A DNA stretch of 64,000 nucleotides, from positions 1,054,001-1,118,000 of the forward strand of contig NZ_CAMGZA010000001.1 of NCBI RefSeq assembly GCF_946151065.1. Reading direction: 5' to 3'. Each line of letters starts with the position of its first letter. Positions within the stretch are counted from its first letter, which is position 1. Below are positions 25,325 through 37,089 of the stretch, piece by piece. The position numbers and the translations under genes are program-made. Origin of the DNA: Microbacterium sp. Marseille-Q6965 (GTDB taxonomy: Bacteria > Actinomycetota > Actinomycetes > Actinomycetales > Microbacteriaceae). The notes under the pieces were generated by a model, which saw only the letters and a program-made list of their open reading frames with translations, was not told the origin of the DNA and did no database searches.

Positions 25325-26736
25325 CCTCCGCCCCGACCTCTCGCCGTGACCTGCTCGCGACGCTGCGTGACCCGATCGTCCAATGGGTCGAGGGGCAGGC
25401 GCTGAGCCGGGGCGCGACCGGCGTGCAGCTCGCGGTCGGCTACCGGGGCGAGCTGCTCTTCGAACACGCGTGGGGCCTCGCCGACAGTGAGACGGGCGAG
25501 GAGCTCCGCATCGACCACCTCTTCCGCATCGCGTCGCACTCGAAGACCTTCACGGCCGTGGCGATCATGCAGCTCGTCGAACAGGGCGAGCTGCGCCTCG
25601 ACGACCGCGCCTCCGCGCACGTCACGGAGCTCGCCGACGTCCCGATCGGGGCCGCGACCGTGCGGGAGCTGCTCGGTCACCAGGCCGGGACGATCCGTGA
25701 TTCCTCCGACGGCGACTTTTGGCAGCATGCCTTCCCCTTCCCCGACCGCGCCGGCCTGCTGCGCGTCCTCCGCGAGGAGGGGCGCGTCTTCGCCCCGAAC
25801 ACGCACTTCAAGTACTCGAACATCGGGTACGGGCTGCTCGGCCTGATCATCGAGGCCGTCACGGGCGAGAGCTACGACGCGACCACCCGCCGCCTCATCG
25901 TCGAGCCGCTGGGGCTCGCCGACACCGGCAGCGAGTACGACCCCGCCCGCGCCGGCGACTACGCCGCCGGGCACACGGCCCGCCTCGTCGCCGGGCAGCC
26001 GCGCGCCGTCATTCCCCACGTCGACACGCGGGCCCTCGCGTCGGCGACGGGCTGGTACGCCACCGCCCGCGACCTCGTGCGGTACGGGTCCGCCCACGTG
26101 CTCGGCGACGAGACGCTGCTGAGCGACGCATCGAAGCGGCTGATGCAGCGCGAGGAGTCACGCTTCACCGTGCGCGATCAGCCCGAGGCACGGTACGGCC
26201 TCGGCCTCGATCTCGCCACGATCGCCGATCGCGAGGTCGTCGGTCACTCCGGCGGCTATCCGGGTCACATCACGCGCACCTGGATCGACCCCGTGGACGG
26301 CCTCGTCGTCTCGGTGCTCACGAACGACCTCGACGGCCCCGCGGGGCCCCTCGCGACCGGCATCCTGCAGCTCATCACGCTCGCCACCCGTGCCGCCGAC
26401 GCCGGCGAGGCGACGCCGGACGAGCTGCGGTTCACGGGGCGGTTCGCCGGAGCGTGGGGAGCCTACGAGGTGGTGGATCTCGGCGGCTCGCTGCATGCGC
26501 TGAGCCTGCGCGCACCCGACGCGTTCTCGGGTGCCACACGCCTCGTCCCGCGCGATGGTCGCCTGGTCATCGCCGAGGAGCCGAGCTTCGCGGAGGCCGG
26601 CGAGCCGGTCGTCGTCACCCGGGATGCCGACGGCTCCATCGAGCGCGTCCGCATGGGGGCGATGACGGCGTGGCCGTTCGAGCGCTTCGACGTCAGCCGG
26701 CCCCACGTGCCGTTCCTCGCCGTCCCGGCAGAATGA
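25321..26736 (+). CDS. serine hydrolase of the beta-lactamase (class C)/D-aminopeptidase family
   Basis: 471 aa, no signal peptide. The nucleophile is S72 in the SxxK motif SHSK (72-75). The YxN motif is in KYSNIGYG, and an HSGGYPGH segment corresponds to the KTG-like third motif. A ~110-residue C-terminal beta domain follows. Family members include D-aminopeptidases, esterases and penicillin-binding-like enzymes. The position inside a peptide-import operon favours a cytoplasmic peptidase or amidase acting on peptides with D-residues; this is inference. Confidence 0.8.
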   Translation: MTSAPTSRRDLLATLRDPIVQWVEGQALSRGATGVQLAVGYRGELLFEHAWGLADSETGEELRIDHLFRIASHSKTFTAVAIMQLVEQGELRLDDRASAHVTELADVPIGAATVRELLGHQAGTIRDSSDGDFWQHAFPFPDRAGLLRVLREEGRVFAPNTHFKYSNIGYGLLGLIIEAVTGESYDATTRRLIVEPLGLADTGSEYDPARAGDYAAGHTARLVAGQPRAVIPHVDTRALASATGWYATARDLVRYGSAHVLGDETLLSDASKRLMQREESRFTVRDQPEARYGLGLDLATIADREVVGHSGGYPGHITRTWIDPVDGLVVSVLTNDLDGPAGPLATGILQLITLATRAADAGEATPDELRFTGRFAGAWGAYEVVDLGGSLHALSLRAPDAFSGATRLVPRDGRLVIAEEPSFAEAGEPVVVTRDADGSIERVRMGAMTAWPFERFDVSRPHVPFLAVPAE

Positions 26737-26740
26737 CACC

Positions 26741-27253
26741 ATGAGCAACGACGCCGGCCGCCAGGCCCCGGAGCTGGACCCGGACGCACGCGAGTGGGTC
26801 GAGAGCTTCGCGACGGTCTGGGAGCAGACCGCGGCGTCGCGCGTCGAGGGGCGCGTGCTCGGATTGCTGCTGATCTGCGACGCACCGTACCTCTCGGCGG
26901 CCGACATCGCGCGGCTGCTCAACGCCAGCTCGGGAGCGGTGTCGACGGCCACGCGGTCGCTGACGGGCGCCGGCTTCCTGCAGAAGCACACGGTCACGGG
27001 CGATCGCCGACACTACTTCCGCGCCGACGACGACGTCTGGGGGTCGTTCCTCGCCGGGGAGCGCTCCTATCTGCATCGCACGATGCAGATCCTGCGCGAC
27101 GGCCTCGCGCTGGACGCGGGTCGGCGTCCGGGGCCCCGTACCCGGCTGCGCAATGCCGACCGCTACATGCGCTGGCTGGAGAAGTACCACCGCAAGATGC
27201 TCGACGACTGGCGCGCCTATCGCGACACGGTCGACGACGAGGAGGACACATGA
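26741..27253 (+). CDS. MarR/GbsR-like transcriptional regulator
   Basis: 170 aa. A winged helix-turn-helix at about residues 40-100 shows LLICDAPYLSAADIARLLN and a recognition helix NASSGAVSTATRSLTGAGFL, the GbsR-like arrangement. The C-terminal helices are charged. It starts 4 nt after the serine hydrolase stop and its own stop overlaps the ATPase gene (ATGA), so the regulator is made together with the system. It probably senses the imported ligand and controls the operon. Confidence 0.85.
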   Translation: MSNDAGRQAPELDPDAREWVESFATVWEQTAASRVEGRVLGLLLICDAPYLSAADIARLLNASSGAVSTATRSLTGAGFLQKHTVTGDRRHYFRADDDVWGSFLAGERSYLHRTMQILRDGLALDAGRRPGPRTRLRNADRYMRWLEKYHRKMLDDWRAYRDTVDDEEDT

Positions 27254-28863
27254 GCCCCGTGCTGCAGATCGAGGACCTGCACGTCGACTTCCACACGTCT
27301 GATCGGCGGGTGATCCCGGCGGTGAAGGGCGTCTCCCTGGCGGTGCACCCGGGCGAGATCGTCGCGGTGGTGGGCGAATCGGGCTCCGGCAAGTCCGTCA
27401 CCGCGATGAGCGTGCTCGGCCTGCTGCCGCCGAACGCCGTCGCGACCGGGTCCATCCTGCTCGACGGCCGCGAGGTGCGCGGAGCCGATGAGCGCGACCT
27501 CGTCGCGGTGCGCGGCGAGAAGGCCGCGATGGTGTTCCAGGACCCCTTCGGGGCCCTCGACCCCGTCTTCACCGTGGGCTACCAGATCCGCGAGGTGCTG
27601 CGCCGGCACCGCCCCGCGATGTCGGAGGCCGAGCGCCGCGAACGCGCCATCGAGCTGCTGCGACTCGTCGACCTGCCCGAGCCCGAGCGTCGCGTGGGCG
27701 CGTACCCCCACCAGCTCTCCGGCGGCCAGGCTCAGCGGGTCGTCATCGCGATGGCCCTGGCCTGCGACCCCAAGCTGCTGATCGCCGACGAGCCGACCAC
27801 CGCGCTCGACGTCACGGTGCAGCGCGACATCCTGGGCGTCCTGCGGTCGCTGCGCGATCGCACGGGCATGGGCGTGCTGTTCATCACGCACGACATGGGC
27901 GTCGTCGCCGACATCGCCGACCGCGTGGTCGTCATGCGCGACGGCGCGGTGCAAGAGGATCAGGCGGTGAACGACCTCTTCGACCGTCCGGAGGCGGCGT
28001 ACACGCGCCAGCTCCTCGCGGCGGTGCCGCGCCTCACCGCCCAGGCGCGGCCGGAGCCGCCCGCGACCGAGACCGTGCTGGAGATCCGCGGTCTCGACAT
28101 CGTCTACCGCCGACGCGGGCACGTCATCCGCGCGGTCGACGGCGTGGACCTGGACGTCTCGGCGGGGCGGATGCTGGCGCTGGTCGGCGAATCGGGATCG
28201 GGCAAGTCGACGATCGGCCGCGCCGCGGTGGGGCTCGTCACACCCGCCGCGGGACGCATCGTCGTCGACGGCGTCGACACGACCACCGCTTCTCGCCGCG
28301 AGCTCCGAGTGGTGCGCCGCCGCGTGGGTTTCGTGTTCCAGAATCCTGGCGGCGCACTGAACCCGCGCTGGAGCGTCGGCGACACGATCGCCGAGCCGCT
28401 GCGCGTGCACGGCGGTCTGCGCGGTCCCGCGCTCGATGGGCGGGTGCGGGAGCTGCTCGACGCCGTACGCCTGCCGGGCGACTGGCGGGGGCGCTTCCCC
28501 CATGAGCTGTCGGGCGGTCAGCGGCAGCGCGTGTCGATCGCGCGCGCCATCGCCCTGGATCCCCGTCTGCTGATCGCCGACGAGCCGACGAGCGCACTGG
28601 ACGTCTCGGTGCAGGCGACCGTGCTCGAACTGCTGCGCGAACTCCAGCGAGAGCTGTCGTTCGCCTGCCTCTTCATCAGTCACGACCTGGCGGTGGTCGA
28701 CGCGCTGGCCGACGAGATCGCGGTGATGCACCGCGGCCGTGTCGTGGAGCGCGGTGAGAGGCGCGCCGTGCTCTCGGCCCCTGAGCAGGAGTACACGCGG
28801 CGCCTGCTCGCCGCCGCCCCCGTTCCCGATCCGCGCGCGCAGGCCGCACGGCGCGCGGCGTGA
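27250..28863 (+). CDS. dipeptide ABC transporter ATPase, fused DppD-DppF type
   Basis: 537 aa with two complete ATPase domains in one chain. Domain 1 (about 1-260) has Walker A GESGSGKSVT, signature LSGGQAQR and Walker B LLIADEPTTALD. Domain 2 (about 275-530) has GESGSGKSTIG, LSGGQRQR and LLIADEPTSALD. Most systems use two separate proteins; the fusion is common in actinobacteria. It powers the two permeases and is the last gene of the operon, followed by a strong hairpin. Confidence 0.93.
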   Translation: MSPVLQIEDLHVDFHTSDRRVIPAVKGVSLAVHPGEIVAVVGESGSGKSVTAMSVLGLLPPNAVATGSILLDGREVRGADERDLVAVRGEKAAMVFQDPFGALDPVFTVGYQIREVLRRHRPAMSEAERRERAIELLRLVDLPEPERRVGAYPHQLSGGQAQRVVIAMALACDPKLLIADEPTTALDVTVQRDILGVLRSLRDRTGMGVLFITHDMGVVADIADRVVVMRDGAVQEDQAVNDLFDRPEAAYTRQLLAAVPRLTAQARPEPPATETVLEIRGLDIVYRRRGHVIRAVDGVDLDVSAGRMLALVGESGSGKSTIGRAAVGLVTPAAGRIVVDGVDTTTASRRELRVVRRRVGFVFQNPGGALNPRWSVGDTIAEPLRVHGGLRGPALDGRVRELLDAVRLPGDWRGRFPHELSGGQRQRVSIARAIALDPRLLIADEPTSALDVSVQATVLELLRELQRELSFACLFISHDLAVVDALADEIAVMHRGRVVERGERRAVLSAPEQEYTRRLLAAAPVPDPRAQAARRAA

Positions 28864-28865
28864 GA

Positions 28866-28906
28866 CGACGACGGCCGCCGTCCCTCCGGGGCGGCGGCCG
28901 TCGTCG
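28866..28906. terminator. bidirectional terminator hairpin
   Basis: Perfect 15-bp stem (28866-28880 with 28892-28906) with further C/G pairing in the loop, between the convergent ATPase gene and mqo. The inverted repeat can serve both strands; no T-tract. Confidence 0.7.
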
Positions 28907-28913
28907 AACGGGC

Positions 28914-30359
28914 TCAGGCGGGAAGACCGAGCTTCTCCGCCGTCGCCGACATCGACGCCGTCGCGGCCTGGGCGTCGCCGTTGAGGGCGGTGCCGAAGGT
29001 GGGGATGAGCTCCTGCAGGCGCGGCTTCCACGCCTCGAAGCTGTCGGGGAAGCAGCGCTGCAGCACGTCGAGCATGATCGGCGCGGCCGTCGACGCACCC
29101 GGCGAGGCGCCGAGCAGTCCGGCGATCGAGCCGTCGGCGGAGGCGACGACCTCGGTGCCGAACTGCAGCTTGCCGCCCTTCATGACCTGGGCGCGCTGCC
29201 CGGCCTGAATCAGCTCCCAGTCGTCACCGTCGGCGTCCGGAACGAACTCGCGCAGGCTGTCGATCTTGCGCGAGCGGGTCTTCAGCAGCTCCGTGACGAG
29301 GTACTTCACGAGGTCCAGGTTGGTGACGGCGACCTTGAGCATGGAGCCGATGTTGCCCAGGCGCACCTGCTGCACGATGTCGAGCACACTGCCGGTCTTG
29401 AGGAACTTCGGGCTGAACGTGGCGAACGGGCCGAACAGCAGCGAGCCCTCGCCGTCCACCATGCGCGCGTCGAGGTGCGGCACCGACATGGGCGGGGCGC
29501 CGACGGCGGCCTGCGAGTACACCTTCGCGCGATGCTTGGCGACGAGCTCGGGATTGGTCGTCTTGAGGAACTGCCCGCCGATGGGGAAGACCCCGTACCC
29601 CTTGATCTCGGGGATGCGCGCGGACTGCAGCACCTTGATAGCCCAGCCGCCGGCGCCGACGAACACGAAGCGCGCCTTGACGGAGCCCGGGGTGTGGCCG
29701 ACGCGGTGCCGGTAGCGCACCTCCCACGTGCCGTCCTTCTGCCGACGGAGCTTCCTCACCTCGCTGTCGAGACGCAGGTCCAGCCCGCGCTCCACGAGGT
29801 GGTCGAACAGCTGCCGGGTGACCGCACCGAAGTCCACGTCGGTTCCCGACGGCACGCGCGTGGCGGCGAACGGCACGCCCTTGCGGCGCTTCTCCATCAG
29901 CAGCGGCGCCCACTTGTGGATGACGCGCGAGTCCTCGCTGTACTCGATGCCGGCGAAAAGCGGCTGGTCCTTGAGCGTCTCGTAGCGCCGCTTCAGGTAT
30001 GCGACGTCCTTCTCGCCCTGCACGAACGTCATGTGCGGCGTGGCGTTGATGAAGGTCGACGGCGCGTCGAGGATGCCGCGCTCCACGAGCGAGGCCCACA
30101 GCTGCCGGCTGAGCTGGAACTGCTCATTGATGCCGATCGCCTTCGCGGGATCGTCCGCGTTGGGCATGTAGTTCAGCTCGCACAGGGCGGCGTGCCCCGT
30201 GCCGGCGTTGTTCCAGGGGTTGGAGCTCTCCTGAGCGACCTCGCCGAGGCGCTCGAACGCCACGATCTTCCAGTCCGGCTGCAGTTCCTTCAGGAGAGTG
30301 CCCAGAGTGGCGGACATGACGCCGCCGCCGATGAGCACGACATCGACAGTTTCACTCAC
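28914..30359 (-). CDS. mqo: malate:quinone oxidoreductase
   Basis: 481 aa. A membrane-associated FAD enzyme that oxidises malate to oxaloacetate and passes electrons to quinone, a TCA and respiratory link. Diagnostic segments are VVLIGGGVMSATLGTLLKEL (FAD site), ESSNPWNNAGTGHAALCELN, and the C-terminal GASPGASTAAPIMLDVLQRC. The start is GTG 30359, 6 nt after TAGGAT on the minus strand, a leaderless arrangement. It is monocistronic. Confidence 0.96.
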   Translation of the reverse strand: MSETVDVVLIGGGVMSATLGTLLKELQPDWKIVAFERLGEVAQESSNPWNNAGTGHAALCELNYMPNADDPAKAIGINEQFQLSRQLWASLVERGILDAPSTFINATPHMTFVQGEKDVAYLKRRYETLKDQPLFAGIEYSEDSRVIHKWAPLLMEKRRKGVPFAATRVPSGTDVDFGAVTRQLFDHLVERGLDLRLDSEVRKLRRQKDGTWEVRYRHRVGHTPGSVKARFVFVGAGGWAIKVLQSARIPEIKGYGVFPIGGQFLKTTNPELVAKHRAKVYSQAAVGAPPMSVPHLDARMVDGEGSLLFGPFATFSPKFLKTGSVLDIVQQVRLGNIGSMLKVAVTNLDLVKYLVTELLKTRSRKIDSLREFVPDADGDDWELIQAGQRAQVMKGGKLQFGTEVVASADGSIAGLLGASPGASTAAPIMLDVLQRCFPDSFEAWKPRLQELIPTFGTALNGDAQAATASMSATAEKLGLPA

Positions 30360-30365
30360 CCGACA

Positions 30366-30371
30366 ATCCTA
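30366..30371 (-). promoter_or_regulatory. -10 element of mqo, leaderless type
   Basis: TAGGAT on the minus strand ends 6 nt before the GTG start of mqo. Confidence 0.55.
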
Positions 30372-30451
30372 CGGCGGCCCCAAGAGCGCCCCGACCACAC
30401 CGGGGGCGAAAGAAGTCGCTTTCTTCGCGAGGAAAGGGGGATCGGGCGGGG

Positions 30452-32921
<2,470 letters not shown>

Positions 32922-32970
32922 GTGTAACTCCCGGTGATCCGGCGCGGACGGGTGCGCCTGATCGTCCATC

Positions 32971-33939
32971 CTAGGGGTGCACGGGCAGCGTCTCGGTCGG
33001 CCGGGCCGTTCGCGCGAACACACCGGCCGCGAGCAGGCACCCCACGAGCACGACGGGGAACCCGATGACCAGCCCCGGCGTGACCGGTTCTCCGCGCACG
33101 ATCACCCCGAGCGCGACGGCGACGACGGGGTGCACGTAGGTCATGAGCGGCGCGCGCACGGGGCCCACCTCGGCGACCAGCGCGAAGAAGGCGATGAAGG
33201 CGAGCGCCGTGCACAGCACCGTCAGCAGCGCCACCGCGACCAGGCTGCGGGTTGTCGGCGGGGCGGCGGGCGTGGCCAGCGCCACGGGCGTGTACGCGAC
33301 GCCGACGACCCCGAGGGCGAGCGTGCTCACGCCGAGCGCCGGCACATCACCCAGGTGCCGCGCCACGATGAACGGCGCGATCGCGTAGAGCACCGCGACC
33401 AGGAGGACCTCGCCGATCGCGACCGGGCTGATGTCGCCGTTCAGCCCGCCACTGCCGATCGCGACGATCGCGACGCCGCCGAACCCGAGCGCGAGGCCCA
33501 CGGCGCGCGACGGGGCGAGCGCGCCGCGGTCGCCGCGTGCGACGGCGATGATCGTCGCGAACAGCGGCACGGTCGCCACGAGCAGGCCCGTCAGGCCGGA
33601 CGCAAGGGTGCGCTCCGCGTGTGCCAGCAGCACGAAGGGGCCGCCCATCTCCACGGCCGCGAAGGCGAGCACCCACGGCCACTTCTTCAGCGCGGGGCGC
33701 AAGGCCTTCTGGCGCAGCGCGAACGGCAGCAGCAGCACGGCGGCGCCGAGCGTGCGGATCGCGACGACCGCAGGCGGCGACAGCGACTGGACCGCCTCGG
33801 CGATGAACAGGTACGGGATGCCCCACAGCAGGGAGAGCACCGCGTACAGCGCCCAGCCCTTTGCGGTGATGGGACCGGAGGATGACACGTCCCCGATCGT
33901 GTCACGGACCGCCGACACGCGACGGCGGGTTTCGGTCAT
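32971..33939 (-). CDS. EamA/DMT family transporter
   Basis: 322 aa with about ten TM segments arranged as two EamA repeats ([20 protein letters not shown] at the start and the second repeat from about residue 175). The family exports metabolites or amino acids; the substrate is unknown. ATG 33939 is chosen; an in-frame TTG at 33960 is an alternative, and neither has a clear Shine-Dalgarno. It lies between recR and lysC on the same strand with short gaps. Confidence 0.88.
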   Translation of the reverse strand: MTETRRRVSAVRDTIGDVSSSGPITAKGWALYAVLSLLWGIPYLFIAEAVQSLSPPAVVAIRTLGAAVLLLPFALRQKALRPALKKWPWVLAFAAVEMGGPFVLLAHAERTLASGLTGLLVATVPLFATIIAVARGDRGALAPSRAVGLALGFGGVAIVAIGSGGLNGDISPVAIGEVLLVAVLYAIAPFIVARHLGDVPALGVSTLALGVVGVAYTPVALATPAAPPTTRSLVAVALLTVLCTALAFIAFFALVAEVGPVRAPLMTYVHPVVAVALGVIVRGEPVTPGLVIGFPVVLVGCLLAAGVFARTARPTETLPVHP

Positions 33940-33974
33940 CGCACCACGGATCGCCGCCAAGCTGGTGCGCGACG

Positions 33975-34568
33975 TCAGAGGCGGCGACGCCCCTCGAAGG
34001 CGCGGCCCAGCGTCACCTCATCGGCGTACTCGAGGTCGCCGCCCACCGGCAGCCCGGACGCCAGGCGCGACACGGTGATCTGCATCGACGTGAGCAGGCG
34101 GCTGAGGTAGGCGGCGGTCGCCTCGCCCTCGAGGTTGGGGTTGGTCGCGATGATGACCTCCTGCACCGTGCCGTCGGCGAGCCGCTGCATCAGCTGCGGA
34201 ATGCGCAGGTCGTCGGGGCCGATGCCCGCGATGGGGCTGATGGCGCCCCCGAGCACGTGGTACAGGCCGCGGAACTCGCGGGTGCGCTCGATGGCCGAGA
34301 CGTCCTTGGCGTCCTCGACCACGCAGATGAGCTGCGGGTTGCGGCGCGGGTCGCGACAGATGGCGCAGCGCTCCTGCTCGGAGACGTTGCCGCAGATCTC
34401 GCAGAACCGCACCCGCTCGCGCACCTCGCGCAGCAGCTCCGACAGGCGCGACACGTCGAACGTGGGGGTCTGCAGGATGTGGAATGCGATGCGCTGGGCC
34501 GACTTCGGGCCGATGCCGGGAAGCCGGCCGAGTTCGTCGATCAGCTCCTGGACGATGCCGTCGTACAT
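33975..34568 (-). CDS. recR: recombination mediator protein RecR
   Basis: 197 aa, full length. The helix-hairpin-helix [20 protein letters not shown], the four-Cys zinc finger ([18 protein letters not shown]), and the Toprim domain ([18 protein letters not shown]) are all present. It acts with RecF and RecO to load RecA at gaps. It follows dnaX by 18 nt, the usual dnaX-recR order. Confidence 0.96.
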   Translation of the reverse strand: MYDGIVQELIDELGRLPGIGPKSAQRIAFHILQTPTFDVSRLSELLREVRERVRFCEICGNVSEQERCAICRDPRRNPQLICVVEDAKDVSAIERTREFRGLYHVLGGAISPIAGIGPDDLRIPQLMQRLADGTVQEVIIATNPNLEGEATAAYLSRLLTSMQITVSRLASGLPVGGDLEYADEVTLGRAFEGRRRL

Positions 34569-34586
34569 GCAGGGGGTCCGTCCGGG

Positions 34587-36956
34587 TCAGGCGAACCGCG
34601 TCGGCGGCTCGTAGGGCTCTTCGTGCAGGAAACGGGCACCCAGGATCTGGCGCACCACGGCCTCGCCGCGACGCTCGACGCCGTCGGGCACGAGCACCTG
34701 GCGCCGCTGCACCGTGGGGCGCTCGGGCAGGGGGGCGGGCGCGGCCTCGCTCGGACCGTCCTCGTCCGGCAGCGTGACGCCTTCCCGTTCGAGCGTCGCG
34801 ACACGGGTGACCGCCGACGCCGCGGCCTCTTCCGGATCGTCGTCGACCGCCAGCGACGGCGGGGCCATGGGGGCGACCGATCCGGGGATCGGAGCGACCG
34901 CCCATTCCGCGACCGTCGGAGCCGAGTAGGCCGACTGCCGCGGCGGTCCGGGGTGGCCCGGCTCGTGCTCCGGGCCCGGATCGGGGTCGTCGTCCGGCGG
35001 CGGCGGCACGTCGTCGGACGGCGGGGCGTCCACGCGGGCGCGGTACTTCACCCGCACACCCAGGATGCCGAGGATCGCGGAGCGCAGGTCGTCGCTCGCC
35101 GCACCGCGGAAGCCGTTCATGGCGGCCGGGCTCGGGAACGACATCATGAGCACGTCGCCCGGCTGCACCTCGGCGACCCTCGAGACGGCGACGAGTCGGG
35201 CGCTTTCGGGCGCGACCTCGCGCAGGCGCTCCAGGATGCGCGGCCAGGCCCCGCGGATCATGTCGAGCGTGAGCGGAGCGGGCTCGGGTGAGTCCGTCGC
35301 GGGGGCCGCCGGGTCGACGGCGGGCGGGGTCGGCTCCGGCGTCGCGGGCGCCGGCGCGGCGGGGGGCCGGGCCCGCGGCCCCGGCGACGGGTCGGCGGGC
35401 TCCGGGTCGGGCTCCGACGGGGCGGACCCGGCGAGGACGGGCGCGGACGCCTTCGGGGCGGGCGAGGCGGGCGCCGAAGGCGCGGCGGAGCCCGGCGCGA
35501 CGGTCGCCCAGCCGGCGCCCGGGACCTCGTCCAGCGCGGGATCGGCGGCGGGCCCGGCGGGGCGGTCCGGCCCTGCCGGGCGCGCCTCCCGCTCGGGCTG
35601 GGGGCGGGGCATGGCGACCGGGGGCGCGACGGCGGGCCGCTCCGCCACCGGAGCCGCGACGGCGGGCACGGCGGGCGGCGCGACGGCCGGCGGCGTCACG
35701 GGCGGTGCGGCGGGCGAGGCGGTCGGCGTCGCCGGGCCCGCTGCGGCCGCGGCGGGCGATGCGGCGTCGGCAGCGCTCCCGCCCGCGCCGCCGCCGGGCG
35801 CCGCCTCTCGCGTCGCGGGCGCGGCGGCGGGCGCGGTCTGATGCGCCGCTCCCCCGCGGGCGGCGGTCAACACGCGAGCGACGAGCAGCTCCAGATGCAG
35901 GCGCGGCGATGTGGCGCCCGTCATGTCGTCGAGGGCGGCGCTCACGATGTCGGCCGTCCGCGAGAGCCGATCGGCTCCGAAGACCTCGGCCTGCTTCGCC
36001 ATGCGCTCGAGCTCGTCGGCGGGTACGCCGCGCAGCACGGCCGACGCGGCAGGGCCGGTGGCGGCGATCACGATGAGGTCGCGCAACCGCTCCAGCAGGT
36101 CGTCGACGAAACGGCGCGGGTCCTGTCCCGTCTGCACCACGCGGTCCACGGCGGCGAAGGCACCGGCGGCGTCGCCGGCCGCGAAGGCGTCGATGACGCC
36201 GTCCAGCAGCTCGCCGTGCGTGTAGCCGAGCAGCGCCACCGCGCGCTCGTACCCGACGCGGCCCTCCTCCGAGCCGGCGATCAGCTGGTCGAGGATCGAC
36301 AGGGTGTCGCGCGGCGAGCCGCCGCCGGCACGGACGACGAGCGGCAGCACTCCCGGCTCCACCTGCACGCCCTCCTGGGCGCACAGCTTCTCGACGTACT
36401 CCAGCATGGGGCCGGGCGGCACGAGGCGGAACGGGTAGTGGTGCGTGCGCGAGCGGATCGTGCCGATCACCTTGTCGGGCTCGGTCGTCGCGAAGATGAA
36501 CTTCACGTGCTCCGGCGGCTCCTCCACGAGCTTCAGCAGGGCGTTGAAGCCCTGCGGCGTGACCATGTGGGCCTCATCGAGGATGAAGATCTTGAAGCGG
36601 TCGCGCGACGGCGCAAAGATGGCGCGCTCGCGCAGGTCGCGCGCGTCGTCGACGCCGTTGTGGCTGGCGGCGTCGATCTCGATCACGTCGAGCGAGCCGC
36701 CGCCCGCTCGCGACAGCTCGACGCAGCTCTCGCACGTGCCGCAGGGGGTGTCGGTGGGTCCCTCGGCGCAGTTCAGGCACCGCGCCAGGATGCGCGCCGA
36801 GGTCGTCTTGCCGCAGCCGCGCGGCCCGGAGAACAGGTAGGCGTGGCCGACGCGGTCGCCGCGCAGCGCCGTCATGAGCGGCTCGGTGACCTGCGACTGC
36901 CCGATCATCTCCGCGAAGGTCTCGGGCCGATAGCGGCGGTACAGGGCGGTGGTCAC
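34587..36956 (-). CDS. dnaX: DNA polymerase III subunits gamma and tau
   Basis: 789 aa. Clamp-loader ATPase: RRYRPETFAEMIGQ, Walker A GPRGCGKTTS (about residue 45), a four-Cys zinc module (CLNCAEG to CGTCESC), and Walker B FILDEAHM. After domain III (about residue 370) a Pro/Ala-rich low-complexity linker of ~150 residues precedes a tau-like region. No slippery frameshift sequence was noted. GTG 36956 is 6 nt after TAGGCT, a leaderless arrangement. It heads the dnaX-recR operon. Confidence 0.95.
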   Translation of the reverse strand: MTTALYRRYRPETFAEMIGQSQVTEPLMTALRGDRVGHAYLFSGPRGCGKTTSARILARCLNCAEGPTDTPCGTCESCVELSRAGGGSLDVIEIDAASHNGVDDARDLRERAIFAPSRDRFKIFILDEAHMVTPQGFNALLKLVEEPPEHVKFIFATTEPDKVIGTIRSRTHHYPFRLVPPGPMLEYVEKLCAQEGVQVEPGVLPLVVRAGGGSPRDTLSILDQLIAGSEEGRVGYERAVALLGYTHGELLDGVIDAFAAGDAAGAFAAVDRVVQTGQDPRRFVDDLLERLRDLIVIAATGPAASAVLRGVPADELERMAKQAEVFGADRLSRTADIVSAALDDMTGATSPRLHLELLVARVLTAARGGAAHQTAPAAAPATREAAPGGGAGGSAADAASPAAAAAGPATPTASPAAPPVTPPAVAPPAVPAVAAPVAERPAVAPPVAMPRPQPEREARPAGPDRPAGPAADPALDEVPGAGWATVAPGSAAPSAPASPAPKASAPVLAGSAPSEPDPEPADPSPGPRARPPAAPAPATPEPTPPAVDPAAPATDSPEPAPLTLDMIRGAWPRILERLREVAPESARLVAVSRVAEVQPGDVLMMSFPSPAAMNGFRGAASDDLRSAILGILGVRVKYRARVDAPPSDDVPPPPDDDPDPGPEHEPGHPGPPRQSAYSAPTVAEWAVAPIPGSVAPMAPPSLAVDDDPEEAAASAVTRVATLEREGVTLPDEDGPSEAAPAPLPERPTVQRRQVLVPDGVERRGEAVVRQILGARFLHEEPYEPPTRFA

Positions 36957-36962
36957 CCGTCC

Positions 36963-36968
36963 AGCCTA
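36963..36968 (-). promoter_or_regulatory. -10 element of dnaX, leaderless type
   Basis: TAGGCT on the minus strand ends 6 nt before the GTG start of dnaX. Confidence 0.55.
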
Positions 36969-37089
36969 CGGTGTGCCGCCGACATCGGCCCGGCCCCACC
37001 GCGAGGGATGTCGACGGCGTCCGGCACCGCCGCCGAGCACGCGCGGCGCGCTGCTCGGCGGCGGGAGGGGCGCCTGCGTCGGCGCGTGG

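Noticed and set aside
35280-35840. Separate long plus-strand ORFs opposite dnaX
   Set aside because: They are open only because the Pro/Ala/Gly-rich dnaX linker lacks stops on the other strand; no start signals and Ala/Gly/Arg-only composition.
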